From: Treponema denticola
Lineage (GTDB): Bacteria > Spirochaetota > Spirochaetia > Treponematales > Breznakiellaceae
Direction: 5' to 3'
DNA: 40,667 nucleotides
Assembly (NCBI GenBank): GCA_020719845.1
Contig: DYPP01000008.1
Coordinates: 22,472 to 63,138, forward strand
The notes below the pieces were generated by a model that saw nothing but the letters and a program-made list of their open reading frames with translations, did not search any database and was not told where the DNA came from. This document shows positions 33,968 to 40,667 of the stretch, piece after piece (positions within the stretch are counted from its first letter, which is position 1; every line of letters begins with the position of its first letter). The position numbers and the translations under genes are program-made.

Positions 33968-35867
33968 CCTGCAGGTAGGTATAGCGCTTGAGCCCCGACT
34001 CGAACTCGATGAGGATACGCATGCCTTCGTTGGGCTTGACCACATCCTGCTTGATCGCCTGCTCCACCTGGTTCTTCATGGATCGCACCAGTTCCGCCGG
34101 GGCGTACTCGTTTTCTTCCAGCACTTCCCGAATCGTGTCCCCCTCGATGGTCTCGTCGATGTACCACCCGGATTCCTCGTCGCTGTCCAGGAGCACGTGG
34201 GCTTCGTCCATGCGGCCGAACAGGTTGTGCATGATGCCCAGCGTATCCTGGTAGGCGCCGGTCAGGAAGACGCCGATATAGTAGGATTGGTCGTTCAGCT
34301 GGTGGAACCAGAGGTATTCCCGCTGGTCGTCCCCTTCCCCGTCGCCGATGAAATGGTCCAGTTTGCCGTCGGAATCGCAGGTGATGTCGGCGATGGTGCC
34401 CTTGACCGTGGGTTCTTCGTTCAGGCGCACCAGGGGCGCGATGGGAAAGAGCTGATCCAGCGCCCAGGCGTCGGGCAGGGAGCGGAAGATGGAAAAATTG
34501 AACAGGTACTGGTCCTTGAGGCCCGCCACCAGTTCCTTCATTTCATCGCTCATGCGCGCCTTGCCTTCGTAGTGCCGGGCAATCTCGGCCAGGATTTCCC
34601 AGGAAAGGGATTCCACCACCGCCCGGGACTGCAGGTCCAGGTACCCGAGGTCAAAGAGGCTCATGGCCTGCTGCCGGTAGAAGACCAGGTCATGGAAGGC
34701 TTCGTCGTAATGCCCGTCGTCCACCGTCTCCTTGACGCCCAGGATGTCCCGCACCACCTTGGGCGCGTTTTTGGGGATGGCGAAATTCTTCATCGTGTTC
34801 AGCTTGGCGATGTGGCCGAAGGCTTCCACGGCGATCATGGAGTGGTGGGCCACCAGGGCGCGGCCGCTTTCGCTGACGATGGTCGGATGGGCCACCCGTT
34901 CTTCGTCGCAGACGTCCATGATGCCGTACACCAGGGTGTTGGCGTATTCCCGGAGGCTGTAGTTGGCCGACGAAGCCACGGCGCTGCGGCTGCCGTCGTA
35001 GTCCACGCCCAGACCGCCGCCCACGTCCATGTACTCGATGGGGCAGCCCAGGCGCACCAGCTTGGCGTAGAAGCGCGCGCCTTCCCGCACCACCTTGGTG
35101 ATGACCTGGATGTCCGGGATCTGGCTGCCCACGTGGAAATGCAGCAGCGTAACGCAATCCTTGAGACCCGCAGCTTCCAGCAGGGAAATGGCTTCCAGCA
35201 GGTCGATGGTAGAAAGGCCGAATTTGGCGGCTTCGCCGGAAGAGGTAGCCCATTTGCCGGAACTGCGGGTGGCCAGCTTGATGCGGATGCCGATCAATGG
35301 CCGGACCGCGAGTTCCCGGGAAATCCGGATCAGACCGCGCACTTCTTCCAGCTTTTCCGCCACCACCACGACCTTTTTGCCGATCTTGCGCCCCATCAGG
35401 GCAAAGCGGAGGAATTCATCGTCCTTGTAGCCGTTGCAGAGCAGCAGGCGGTTGCCGTTCTTGAGCAGCGACAGGCAGAGCAGCAGCTCGGGCTTGCTGC
35501 CCGCCTCGATGCCCAGCTCGTAGCTTTCGCCGGCGTCCATCAGGGTTTCCACCACTTCCCGCATCTGGTTGACCTTGACCGGGTACACGCCGCGGTAGAT
35601 TCCCTTATAGCCCGCTTCCTCGATGGACTGGGCAAAGGCTTCGTTGATCCGCCGCACCCGATCCTGCAGGATGTCCTGGAACCGGATGTGCAGCGGCAAG
35701 CGGAGCCCCCGAAGCTTGGCTTCTTCCACCACCTCGGAGATGCGGATGGCGGCGCCGTCCTTCTGGGGCTCCACGCTGATGCAGCCCTGGGCGTCCACCG
35801 AAAAATAGCCCGATCCCCATTTGGAAACTCCGTACAGCTTGTCCGCGTCTTCCTGCGTCCAGGGCAT
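33930..35867 (-). CDS. speA: biosynthetic arginine decarboxylase
   Basis: A 645-residue PLP enzyme of the alanine-racemase-like fold that converts arginine to agmatine, the first step of this putrescine route. The PLP lysine is Lys98 (VYPVKVNQM). Other family marks are FGLSTIDL, LLHFHVGSQIPD, DVGGGLGVDYDG and, near the C-terminus, GVFLTGAYQDTLG. Length matches SpeA. ATG 35867 shares one base with the aguB stop (TGATG); a TTG just upstream is also in frame. It is the last gene of aguA-aguB-speA. Its 3' end overlaps the TIM-barrel gene tail to tail by 38 bases. Confidence 0.95.
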   Translation of the reverse strand: MPWTQEDADKLYGVSKWGSGYFSVDAQGCISVEPQKDGAAIRISEVVEEAKLRGLRLPLHIRFQDILQDRVRRINEAFAQSIEEAGYKGIYRGVYPVKVNQMREVVETLMDAGESYELGIEAGSKPELLLCLSLLKNGNRLLLCNGYKDDEFLRFALMGRKIGKKVVVVAEKLEEVRGLIRISRELAVRPLIGIRIKLATRSSGKWATSSGEAAKFGLSTIDLLEAISLLEAAGLKDCVTLLHFHVGSQIPDIQVITKVVREGARFYAKLVRLGCPIEYMDVGGGLGVDYDGSRSAVASSANYSLREYANTLVYGIMDVCDEERVAHPTIVSESGRALVAHHSMIAVEAFGHIAKLNTMKNFAIPKNAPKVVRDILGVKETVDDGHYDEAFHDLVFYRQQAMSLFDLGYLDLQSRAVVESLSWEILAEIARHYEGKARMSDEMKELVAGLKDQYLFNFSIFRSLPDAWALDQLFPIAPLVRLNEEPTVKGTIADITCDSDGKLDHFIGDGEGDDQREYLWFHQLNDQSYYIGVFLTGAYQDTLGIMHNLFGRMDEAHVLLDSDEESGWYIDETIEGDTIREVLEENEYAPAELVRSMKNQVEQAIKQDVVKPNEGMRILIEFESGLKRYTYLQVTSKTTESADNR

Positions 35868-36763
35868 CAATCGCCGTCCTCTGCACCAGGATGGCGGTGC
35901 TCCCCGTCGTAGGTCAAAAGCGGCGCGTACACGTCGGGCCGCCGGTCCCGGAAAATCCCCCAGGCGGCCCGGGTGCTTGCAATTTCGTCCAGATCGAACT
36001 CCTGGACCAGAATGGTTTCGCCGCTGCGGTCCGCTTCCTTGACCAGGGCGCCATGCTCATCGGCGATGAAGGACGAACCGTAGAAGGTGATCGACGAATC
36101 GTCGATGGTCTCGGCGCCCACCCGGTTGGCGACGATCACGGGCACCAGATTGGCGCCGGCGTGGCCCCGCTGGACTACCCGCCAGTGCTCCATGGAATCC
36201 AGGCCGGGGTTGCGGGGCTCCGAACCGATGGCGGTGGGATAGAACAGCAGTTCCGCGCCCATCAGCACCATAGCCCGGGCCAGTTCGGGGTACCACTGAT
36301 CCCAGCAGATACCCACGCCGATGACGGCGTAGCGGGTTTTCCAGGCCTTGGCGCCCAGGTCGCCGGGATTGAAGTAATATTTTTCCTCATAGCCCGGACC
36401 GTCGGGGATGTGGCTTTTACGGTAGAGGCCGAGCACCGCACCGTCGGCGTCCACCACCGCCACCGTGTTGTAGCGGGCCATCCCCGACCGTTCAAAAAAA
36501 CTGACCGGAATGACCACCGCCAGCTCCCGGGCCAGGCCGCGCAGGCGGAGCAGCGCCGGGTTTTCTTCCGCCGGCAGGGCCAGGGCGAAGAATTCGGGCT
36601 TTTCCTGCTGGCAGAAATAAGGCGTTTCAAAAAGTTCCTGCAGAAGGACGATCTGGGCGCCCTGGGCTGCGGCCTGGCGCACCATGGCTTCGGCCTTGGC
36701 GATGTTCCGCTCCCGATCCGCAGTGCAGGCCATCTGGACCGCGGCGACGCGCACCTTTCTCAT
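35867..36763 (-). CDS. aguB: N-carbamoylputrescine amidohydrolase
   Basis: A 298-residue nitrilase-family enzyme that hydrolyses N-carbamoylputrescine to putrescine, CO2 and ammonia. The Glu-Lys-Cys catalytic triad is Glu43 (LLQELF), Lys116 (YRKSHIPDG) and Cys153 (GVGICWDQW). The sequences ETPYFCQQ, YYFNPGD and YPTAIGSEP are typical of AguB. The ATG overlaps the aguA stop by four bases, and the stop shares one base with the speA start. The operon context with AguA and SpeA supports the function strongly. Confidence 0.95.
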   Translation of the reverse strand: MRKVRVAAVQMACTADRERNIAKAEAMVRQAAAQGAQIVLLQELFETPYFCQQEKPEFFALALPAEENPALLRLRGLARELAVVIPVSFFERSGMARYNTVAVVDADGAVLGLYRKSHIPDGPGYEEKYYFNPGDLGAKAWKTRYAVIGVGICWDQWYPELARAMVLMGAELLFYPTAIGSEPRNPGLDSMEHWRVVQRGHAGANLVPVIVANRVGAETIDDSSITFYGSSFIADEHGALVKEADRSGETILVQEFDLDEIASTRAAWGIFRDRRPDVYAPLLTYDGEHRHPGAEDGD

Positions 36764-37860
36764 TCGGATGCTCCCGTAATACCTTCCGCCGGAATCTGCT
36801 GGGTGATGCAGTGCACGTTGCCGCCGCCCTTGATGATCTTCATGCCGTCGATGGCGACAATCTTTCGTCCCGGATAGAGCTCCGCCAGGATGCCCAGAGC
36901 CCGGTCGTCGGCCCGGCGCAGGTCCGCCGAGCCGTCCCGGCCGAACACGGGCACCACCAGGCCGCCTGAAACGGGATAAAAATTGATATAGCTCAGGGCC
37001 AGGGTTTCTCCCCCGCAGGCGCGGACCGGGGGTTCGGGAATCCCGACCACCCGCAACCGACGTCCCTGGGCGTCCGTCGCCGCCGCCAGAATGGCCGCGT
37101 TGCGCGCCATCGCCGCGTGGTTGGCCGAGTCCGCGTCGGCGGCCACCTGCAGGGCGACCAGCCCGGGTTGGACGAAGCAGGCCACGTTGTCCACGTGGCC
37201 GTCGGTCTCGTCGCCCGAAAGCCCCCGGTCCAGCCAGACGACGGTATCCACGGTCAGATAATCCCGCAGGAAGCTTTCAATTTTTTCTTGGGAAAGTTCC
37301 GGGTTGCGGTTGGCCGCCAGAAGGCACTGGGCGGTGGTCAGCAGCGTGCCCTGGCCGTCGACGTGGATGGAACCGCCTTCCAGCACCAGCGGCGCGTCAA
37401 AGCGGCGCAGCCCCAGGCGGTCCAGGATGCGCGCCGCCAGGGCGTCGTCGGCGTCGAAGGGGTCGTACTTGCGGCCCCAGGCGTTGAAACGCCAGTTCAC
37501 CCCCGCCCGCCGGCCCCGGTCATCCACCAGAAAGGTGGGGCCATTGTCCCGAATCCAGGAATCGTCCTGGGGCAGTTCCCAGATCTCCGTGTTCCGGCCC
37601 AGACGGCGCCGGGCGTCGGCGGCGGCGGTATACCCCGAGGCGTCCGCTTCGCCCCGGGCCACCATGACCAGCGGTTCGAATTCGGCAATCGCCGCGGCGA
37701 CTTCCGTAAAACCGTCCCGGGCTTGGTCCAGGCCGTCCAGCCAGGCTTCGGTCCGCACCGGCCAGGCCATCAAGGTTGCCGCCCGGGGATACCACTCGGC
37801 GGGCATGCGGAAGGATGCGCGCCGGGGCGTCGGCGCCCCGGAAAATTGTTCGGTATTCAC
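36760..37860 (-). CDS. aguA: agmatine deiminase
   Basis: A 366-residue enzyme that converts agmatine to N-carbamoylputrescine and ammonia. The PAEWYPRAATLMAWP opening, LEGGSIHVDGQGTLLTT, the catalytic His in ETDGHVDNVA and the catalytic Cys in GGGNVHCITQQ near the C-terminus all fit the agmatine deiminase family. The GTG at 37860 (VNTEQFSG) gives the usual length. Codons continue upstream in frame to 37926, but that stretch is Arg-rich and not like the family. ATG 37806 would be too short at the front. It leads the aguA-aguB-speA operon and diverges from icd. Confidence 0.93.
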   Translation of the reverse strand: MNTEQFSGAPTPRRASFRMPAEWYPRAATLMAWPVRTEAWLDGLDQARDGFTEVAAAIAEFEPLVMVARGEADASGYTAAADARRRLGRNTEIWELPQDDSWIRDNGPTFLVDDRGRRAGVNWRFNAWGRKYDPFDADDALAARILDRLGLRRFDAPLVLEGGSIHVDGQGTLLTTAQCLLAANRNPELSQEKIESFLRDYLTVDTVVWLDRGLSGDETDGHVDNVACFVQPGLVALQVAADADSANHAAMARNAAILAAATDAQGRRLRVVGIPEPPVRACGGETLALSYINFYPVSGGLVVPVFGRDGSADLRRADDRALGILAELYPGRKIVAIDGMKIIKGGGNVHCITQQIPAEGITGASE

Positions 37861-37925
37861 AAAATTCGTTGTACTCCATCGACGGCGGCGACGCAAGCCC
37901 TTCGAGGTTCGTTTCGGACCCGGCA

Positions 37926-37948
37926 CGAGTTATCAGACAGCCTCAATT
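37926..37948 (-). repeat. half copy of the GACAGCCTCAATT palindromic repeat
   Basis: These 23 bases are the exact reverse complement of 40001-40023. The core is GACAGCCTCAATT. It lies between the divergent aguA and icd genes, and its last two bases are the first two of the icd -35 box. Confidence 0.9.
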
Positions 37949-37976
37949 GACATTTTATGGTCCGGATGCATATATA
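37947..37976 (+). promoter_or_regulatory. icd promoter
   Basis: A perfect TTGACA (37947-37952), an 18-base spacer and TATATA (37971-37976) lie ahead of a GGAGGA ribosome-binding site (37983-37988) and ATG 37993. The leader would be very short. The -35 begins inside the palindromic repeat. Confidence 0.7.
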
Positions 37977-37992
37977 GCTCACGGAGGAATCT

Positions 37993-39192
37993 ATGGCCAG
38001 GCGCATCGGCATGAAGAACGCGATCGTGGAAATCGACGGGGACGAGATGACCCGGGTACTCTGGGCGCTGGTCAAGGAAAAACTGATCCTGCCCTACGTG
38101 GATCTCACAACCGAATACTACGATCTGGGCCTGATGAACCGGGACGCCACCAACGACGAGGTCAGCGCCGCCTCGGCTCAGGCCATCCTGCGGCTCGGCG
38201 TGGGCGTCAAGTGCGCCACGATCACCGCCAACACCGCCCGGCAGGCCGAATATTCGCTCAAGGCCCTGCATCCGAGTCCCAACGCCACCATCCGGGCCAT
38301 TCTGGACGGCACGGTGTTCCGCAAGCCCATCGTGCTGGCCAACGTCCAACCGACGGTATCCACCTGGAAAAAACCGATCGTCATCGGCCGCCACGCCTAC
38401 GGCGACGTCTACAAGAGCGCCGAAATGCTGGTTCCCGGCAAGGGCACGGTGGAGTTGGTCTACACCGCCGAAGACGGCACGGAAAAGAGGGTGCTGGTGG
38501 CGCGCATGCCCGGCAGCGGCGTCGTGCAGGGCATGCACAACCTGGACGCCTCCATCACCAGCTTTGCCCGGGCCTGCTTCATCTACGCCCTGGAAGAAAA
38601 ACTGGATATCTGGTTCGCCACCAAGGACACGATCTCCAAAATCTACGACGGCCGGTTCAAGGAACTTTTCAACCAGGTCTACGAGACGGAATTCAAACAG
38701 AAATGCGCCGAGCGGGGCATTGCCTATTTCTATACCCTGATCGACGACGCCGTCGCCCGGGTAGTCAAAGGCGAAGGCGGCTTTCTCTGGGCCTGCAAAA
38801 ACTACGACGGCGACGTGATGAGCGACATGGTGGCCAGCGCATCCGGCAGTCTGGCCATGATGACCAGCGTGCTGGTTTCCCCGTCCGGCGCCTATGAATA
38901 CGAAGCCGCCCACGGCACGGTGCAGCAGCACTACTACCGCTGGCAGAAGGGCGAAAAGACCAGCACCAACCCGGTGGCCCTGATTTTTGCCTGGACCGGC
39001 GCCCTGGCCAAGCGGGCCGAACTGGATCGGCTGCCCGATTTGGCGGCCTTTGCGGCCAAGCTCGAAGCCACGACGCTGCGCACCATCGAGGAAGGCGACA
39101 TGACCGGCGACCTGGCGCGCCTGGCCGTCCCGGCTCCCGCCAAAGCCCTGGATTCCTGGGCCTTCGTGGACGCCATCGCCGCCCGGCTCTGA
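37993..39192 (+). CDS. icd: isocitrate dehydrogenase, eukaryotic-type (type II)
   Basis: A 399-residue homodimeric-type enzyme oxidising isocitrate to 2-oxoglutarate and CO2. It matches the subfamily shared with eukaryotic NADP enzymes: EIDGDEMTRVLW, YYDLGLMNRD, VKCATIT, SPNATIRAILDGTVFRKPI, IGRHAYGD, GGFLWACKNYDGDVMSD and TSTNPVALIFAWT. The cofactor loop reads EAAHGTVQQHYYR. The arginine that binds the NADP 2'-phosphate in relatives (GTVTRHYR) is Gln here, while the next His and the Lys of RVVKGEGG remain. Cofactor use may therefore differ. A strong promoter and GGAGGA precede it. It is alone, divergent from aguA. Confidence 0.93.
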   Translation: MARRIGMKNAIVEIDGDEMTRVLWALVKEKLILPYVDLTTEYYDLGLMNRDATNDEVSAASAQAILRLGVGVKCATITANTARQAEYSLKALHPSPNATIRAILDGTVFRKPIVLANVQPTVSTWKKPIVIGRHAYGDVYKSAEMLVPGKGTVELVYTAEDGTEKRVLVARMPGSGVVQGMHNLDASITSFARACFIYALEEKLDIWFATKDTISKIYDGRFKELFNQVYETEFKQKCAERGIAYFYTLIDDAVARVVKGEGGFLWACKNYDGDVMSDMVASASGSLAMMTSVLVSPSGAYEYEAAHGTVQQHYYRWQKGEKTSTNPVALIFAWTGALAKRAELDRLPDLAAFAAKLEATTLRTIEEGDMTGDLARLAVPAPAKALDSWAFVDAIAARL

Positions 39193-39193
39193 T

Positions 39194-39238
39194 ATTGAGG
39201 CCGTCTGATCGAATCAGTCCGACCCCGTGATCTTTTTT
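39194..39238 (+). repeat. degenerate repeat copy, possible icd terminator
   Basis: ATTGAGGCCGTCTGAT (39194-39209) matches the palindromic repeat family at 15 of 16 bases. With 39213-39224 it forms an imperfect hairpin (CTGAT/ATCAG core at 39205-39209 and 39213-39217), followed after eight bases by seven T residues (39233-39239). It starts two bases after the icd stop and may act as its terminator. Confidence 0.6.
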
Positions 39239-39263
39239 TGTTTATATGATTTAATGCCGTCCC

Positions 39264-39953
39264 ATGGATGCAGTACAGTCCCCGGTTCTGGACAAGGTAA
39301 AGAAACTACTCGCCCTGTCAAAATCACCCAGCGAGGCTGAGGCCGCGGCGGCCCTGGCCAAGGCCAATGTCCTGCTGGCCAAGTACGGCCTGAGCATGGC
39401 CGAGGTTCAGCAGGAAGAAGATGTGCAGGAGGCGGTCCTGCTTGAAAAGAAACGTCTGCGGGTATGGGAATCGTTCCTGGTTTCCGTGGTCTGCAAGGCT
39501 ACGTTCACCGAAGCCCTGCATTACCGTACCCAGGCTGAAGGCCGCATCCTGCTTATAGGGCGGGAGGTGAACATCGTAACCGCACAAGAACTGTTCAGCT
39601 ATCTGCACCGCGTGATCCTGATCCTGGGTCGCGCCTACAGTCCCGAGATTGCGCATGTAGACAGTTTCCGCCAGGGAGTCGTGCAGCGCATCGGTGAACG
39701 ACTGGCAGAGCAGTACCGGAAAGGGCAAGGCTCAGGGCCGGAGATGGACGAGGATTCACCAGCGGGAGATGAGACCACCGCCCTGGTCTTGCGGGCCGAT
39801 GCTGCCGCGCACAAAGAAAACCATGCGTTCATCAAAGAAAAATATGGCAGAACCACCAGCAGGAAAACCGGCCGCAGGGTTGAGGCGGATTCATACCACC
39901 GAGGCAGGGCGGTGGGGAATACGGTGAATCTGGACCAGCAGATAGCGGAATGA
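39264..39953 (+). CDS. DUF2786 domain protein
   Basis: A 229-residue protein. The N-terminal 50 residues carry the DUF2786 pattern (VLDKVKKLLALSKSPSEAEAAAALAKANVLLAKYGLS), often seen in phage and mobile-element proteins. The remainder is the companion region with ILLIGREVNIVTAQELFSYL and a basic tail. The family's biochemical role is unknown. ATG 39264 has no ribosome-binding site; TTTAAT (39250-39255) ends eight bases before it, so a leaderless start is possible. The gene lies alone between copies of the palindromic repeat, which hints that it is accessory or recently acquired. Confidence 0.78.
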   Translation: MDAVQSPVLDKVKKLLALSKSPSEAEAAAALAKANVLLAKYGLSMAEVQQEEDVQEAVLLEKKRLRVWESFLVSVVCKATFTEALHYRTQAEGRILLIGREVNIVTAQELFSYLHRVILILGRAYSPEIAHVDSFRQGVVQRIGERLAEQYRKGQGSGPEMDEDSPAGDETTALVLRADAAAHKENHAFIKEKYGRTTSRKTGRRVEADSYHRGRAVGNTVNLDQQIAE

Positions 39954-40000
39954 GCCGGCTTGGTGTAATGAGCCCAGAAAGGCGGATAGAATTTATGGGT

Positions 40001-40176
40001 AATTGAGGCTGTCTGATAACTCGGTTAGTTATCAGACAGCCTCAGTATTTTCTCGGATTTTGGCGGATTTAAACGGTTTGTGTTGTTAAAACCAGGTAAA
40101 ACCGCCAAAATCCTGCGAAAATACAACATTAAGGTAGCTGTCCCGCAACTCTCTGAGTTACGGGACAGCCTCAATT
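40001..40176. repeat. 176-bp palindromic element with 13-bp inverted ends
   Basis: The ends are perfect inverted repeats: AATTGAGGCTGTC (40001-40013) and GACAGCCTCAATT (40164-40176). Three nested hairpins fill it. One is a perfect 17-bp stem (40004-40020 with 40028-40044). The second is a long imperfect stem (40045-40066 with 40102-40124, sharing GGATTTTGGCGG in inverted form). The third is a 15-bp stem with one mismatch (40137-40151 with 40155-40169). The whole block has overall dyad symmetry. No encoded protein or target duplication is evident, so it is MITE-like or a repeat doublet. Confidence 0.85.
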
Positions 40177-40509
40177 ATGATGCAATGCCCTCCGACACCG
40201 TCATTTGGACAGCATACTCAAAGAGATTCTGCAAAGGCAAGACCGAAACCTTCAAAGGGACCGCCGTCGGTTAAACACAAAATCGCACAGTATATTGGGC
40301 TCATCATAGCCTCAGGCTTTGTTGAATTGGCCCAAAACCAAGGGGGGACCACCGAAAAAAGCCAGATTTTCACTTTCCCTTGTTGGCGTTGCCAAATCAT
40401 TGGAAAGTCGGCGCCTGGGAGACGGTATCAGTTGCCATTCGGCATACAGTCCGAATCCCGTTGAAAAACCGCAAAATTCCCGAAATGACCATTTCGATCA
40501 GTCACTATC
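40177..40509. other. non-coding stretch, nothing recognised
   Basis: About 330 bases of lower GC than the rest. Short open frames exist on both strands but none has a ribosome-binding site, a family motif or a consistent codon pattern. The short frame ending at 40274 runs through the palindromic element and is not credible. It could be the remains of an old insertion, but nothing identifies it. Confidence 0.5.
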
Positions 40510-40529
40510 ATACCAATTCGTGGTATAAT
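40510..40529 (+). promoter_or_regulatory. extended -10 promoter with overlapping inverted repeat
   Basis: TGGTATAAT (40521-40529) is an extended -10 box with a perfect TATAAT. ATACCA (40510-40515) and TGGTAT (40521-40526) form an inverted repeat with a five-base gap that covers the box, so a dimeric repressor could bind here. No good -35 is present. The leader to GTG 40598 would be about 60 bases. Confidence 0.55.
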
Positions 40530-40597
40530 TTTTCCTGGCACAGCCGCCGAGGAACCGGTAACCCTAATGCTGATGGGTGCGTGAAGGAAGGAGCGAC

Positions 40598-40667
40598 GTG
40601 GAACGAAATCCCTTCGTCGGTATCGATGCGTTGCCCCACGAAGGCGTTGCATATGTAAAAGACGGAA
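40598..40667 (+). CDS. start of an unidentified gene, cut by the window end
   Basis: A GTG at 40598 follows a strong AAGGAAGGAG ribosome-binding site (ending 40593) and an extended -10 promoter. Only 23 codons are visible, beginning MERNPFVGIDALPHEGVAYV. The frame stays open to the window end. The sequence is too short to identify a family, and no function is proposed. The start is well supported by its signals. Confidence 0.6.
   Translation, partial: MERNPFVGIDALPHEGVAYVKDG

Noticed and set aside
37926-40176. CRISPR array
   Set aside because: The copies are in both orientations, unevenly spaced, palindromic and separated by genes. No cas gene is present.
40080-40274. Short open frame running out of the palindromic element
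   Set aside because: It begins in the central stem, has no ribosome-binding site and resembles no family.

Overview
The window reads as an ordinary, densely packed chromosomal segment of a bacterium of about 60% GC. It carries mostly core genes plus a short repeat-rich accessory stretch at the right end. The mix suggests a spirochaete of the Treponemataceae type: a DUF115/Maf flagellin-glycosylation protein, a second type IIA topoisomerase pair, a PIN-PhoH ATPase, a REC-like/PilZ protein, a degenerate HD-GYP protein and an incomplete oxidative TCA branch. This placement is inferred from gene content; no rRNA or other phylogenetic marker was compared.

Layout. 1-90: the 3' end of a tRNA, a bidirectional terminator and an inverted copy of the tRNA end. 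93-4851 (minus): mfd, a HAD hydrolase and plsC. 4905-6601 (plus): a secreted protein overlapping a REC-like/PilZ protein. 6605-8147 (minus): tatD and tcdA. 8242-8454 (plus): a small CxxC protein. 8458-12204 (minus): parE-parC. 12340-14424 (plus): an EF-G-like GTPase with a strong terminator. 14577-15911 (minus): citrate synthase. 16027-18664 (plus): asnS and dacA. 18645-22273 (minus): phoH and a beta-propeller/NodB-like fusion. 22317-22474: a 158-bp structured element with inverted ends. 22471-23761 (minus): a LysM/M23 endopeptidase and a 42-residue membrane protein. 23812-27985 (plus): lepB-ftsI-DUF115, coupled by overlaps. 28025-30081 (minus): a membrane protein and alaA. 30152-33967 (plus): HD-GYP, a CorC-like protein, a truncated class V aminotransferase and a TIM-barrel protein. 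33930-37860 (minus): aguA-aguB-speA, a complete arginine-to-putrescine operon. 37926-40176: icd and a DUF2786 gene lying among copies of a palindromic repeat. 40598 to the end: the start of an unidentified gene behind an extended -10 promoter.

How the genes fit together. Cell-envelope work dominates the middle: a carboxypeptidase, a septal transpeptidase with a PASTA domain, a signal peptidase, an M23 endopeptidase and a NodB-like protein. Citrate synthase and isocitrate dehydrogenase would supply 2-oxoglutarate, and AlaA could pass amino groups between alanine and glutamate. Several genes (asnS, lepB, phoH, tatD) have recognisable -35/-10 boxes only 6-9 bases from the start codon and no ribosome-binding site, pointing to leaderless transcripts.

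The most unusual structure is the repeat island at 37.9-40.2 kb. It holds four related palindromic copies, a 176-bp element with overall dyad symmetry, and a copy that forms part of the icd promoter. Other points worth attention are the NodB-like domain with missing metal ligands, the isocitrate dehydrogenase lacking the usual NADP-binding arginine, and the aminotransferase fragment without its PLP lysine. I did not find a convincing wholly new multi-gene system, CRISPR array or prophage.
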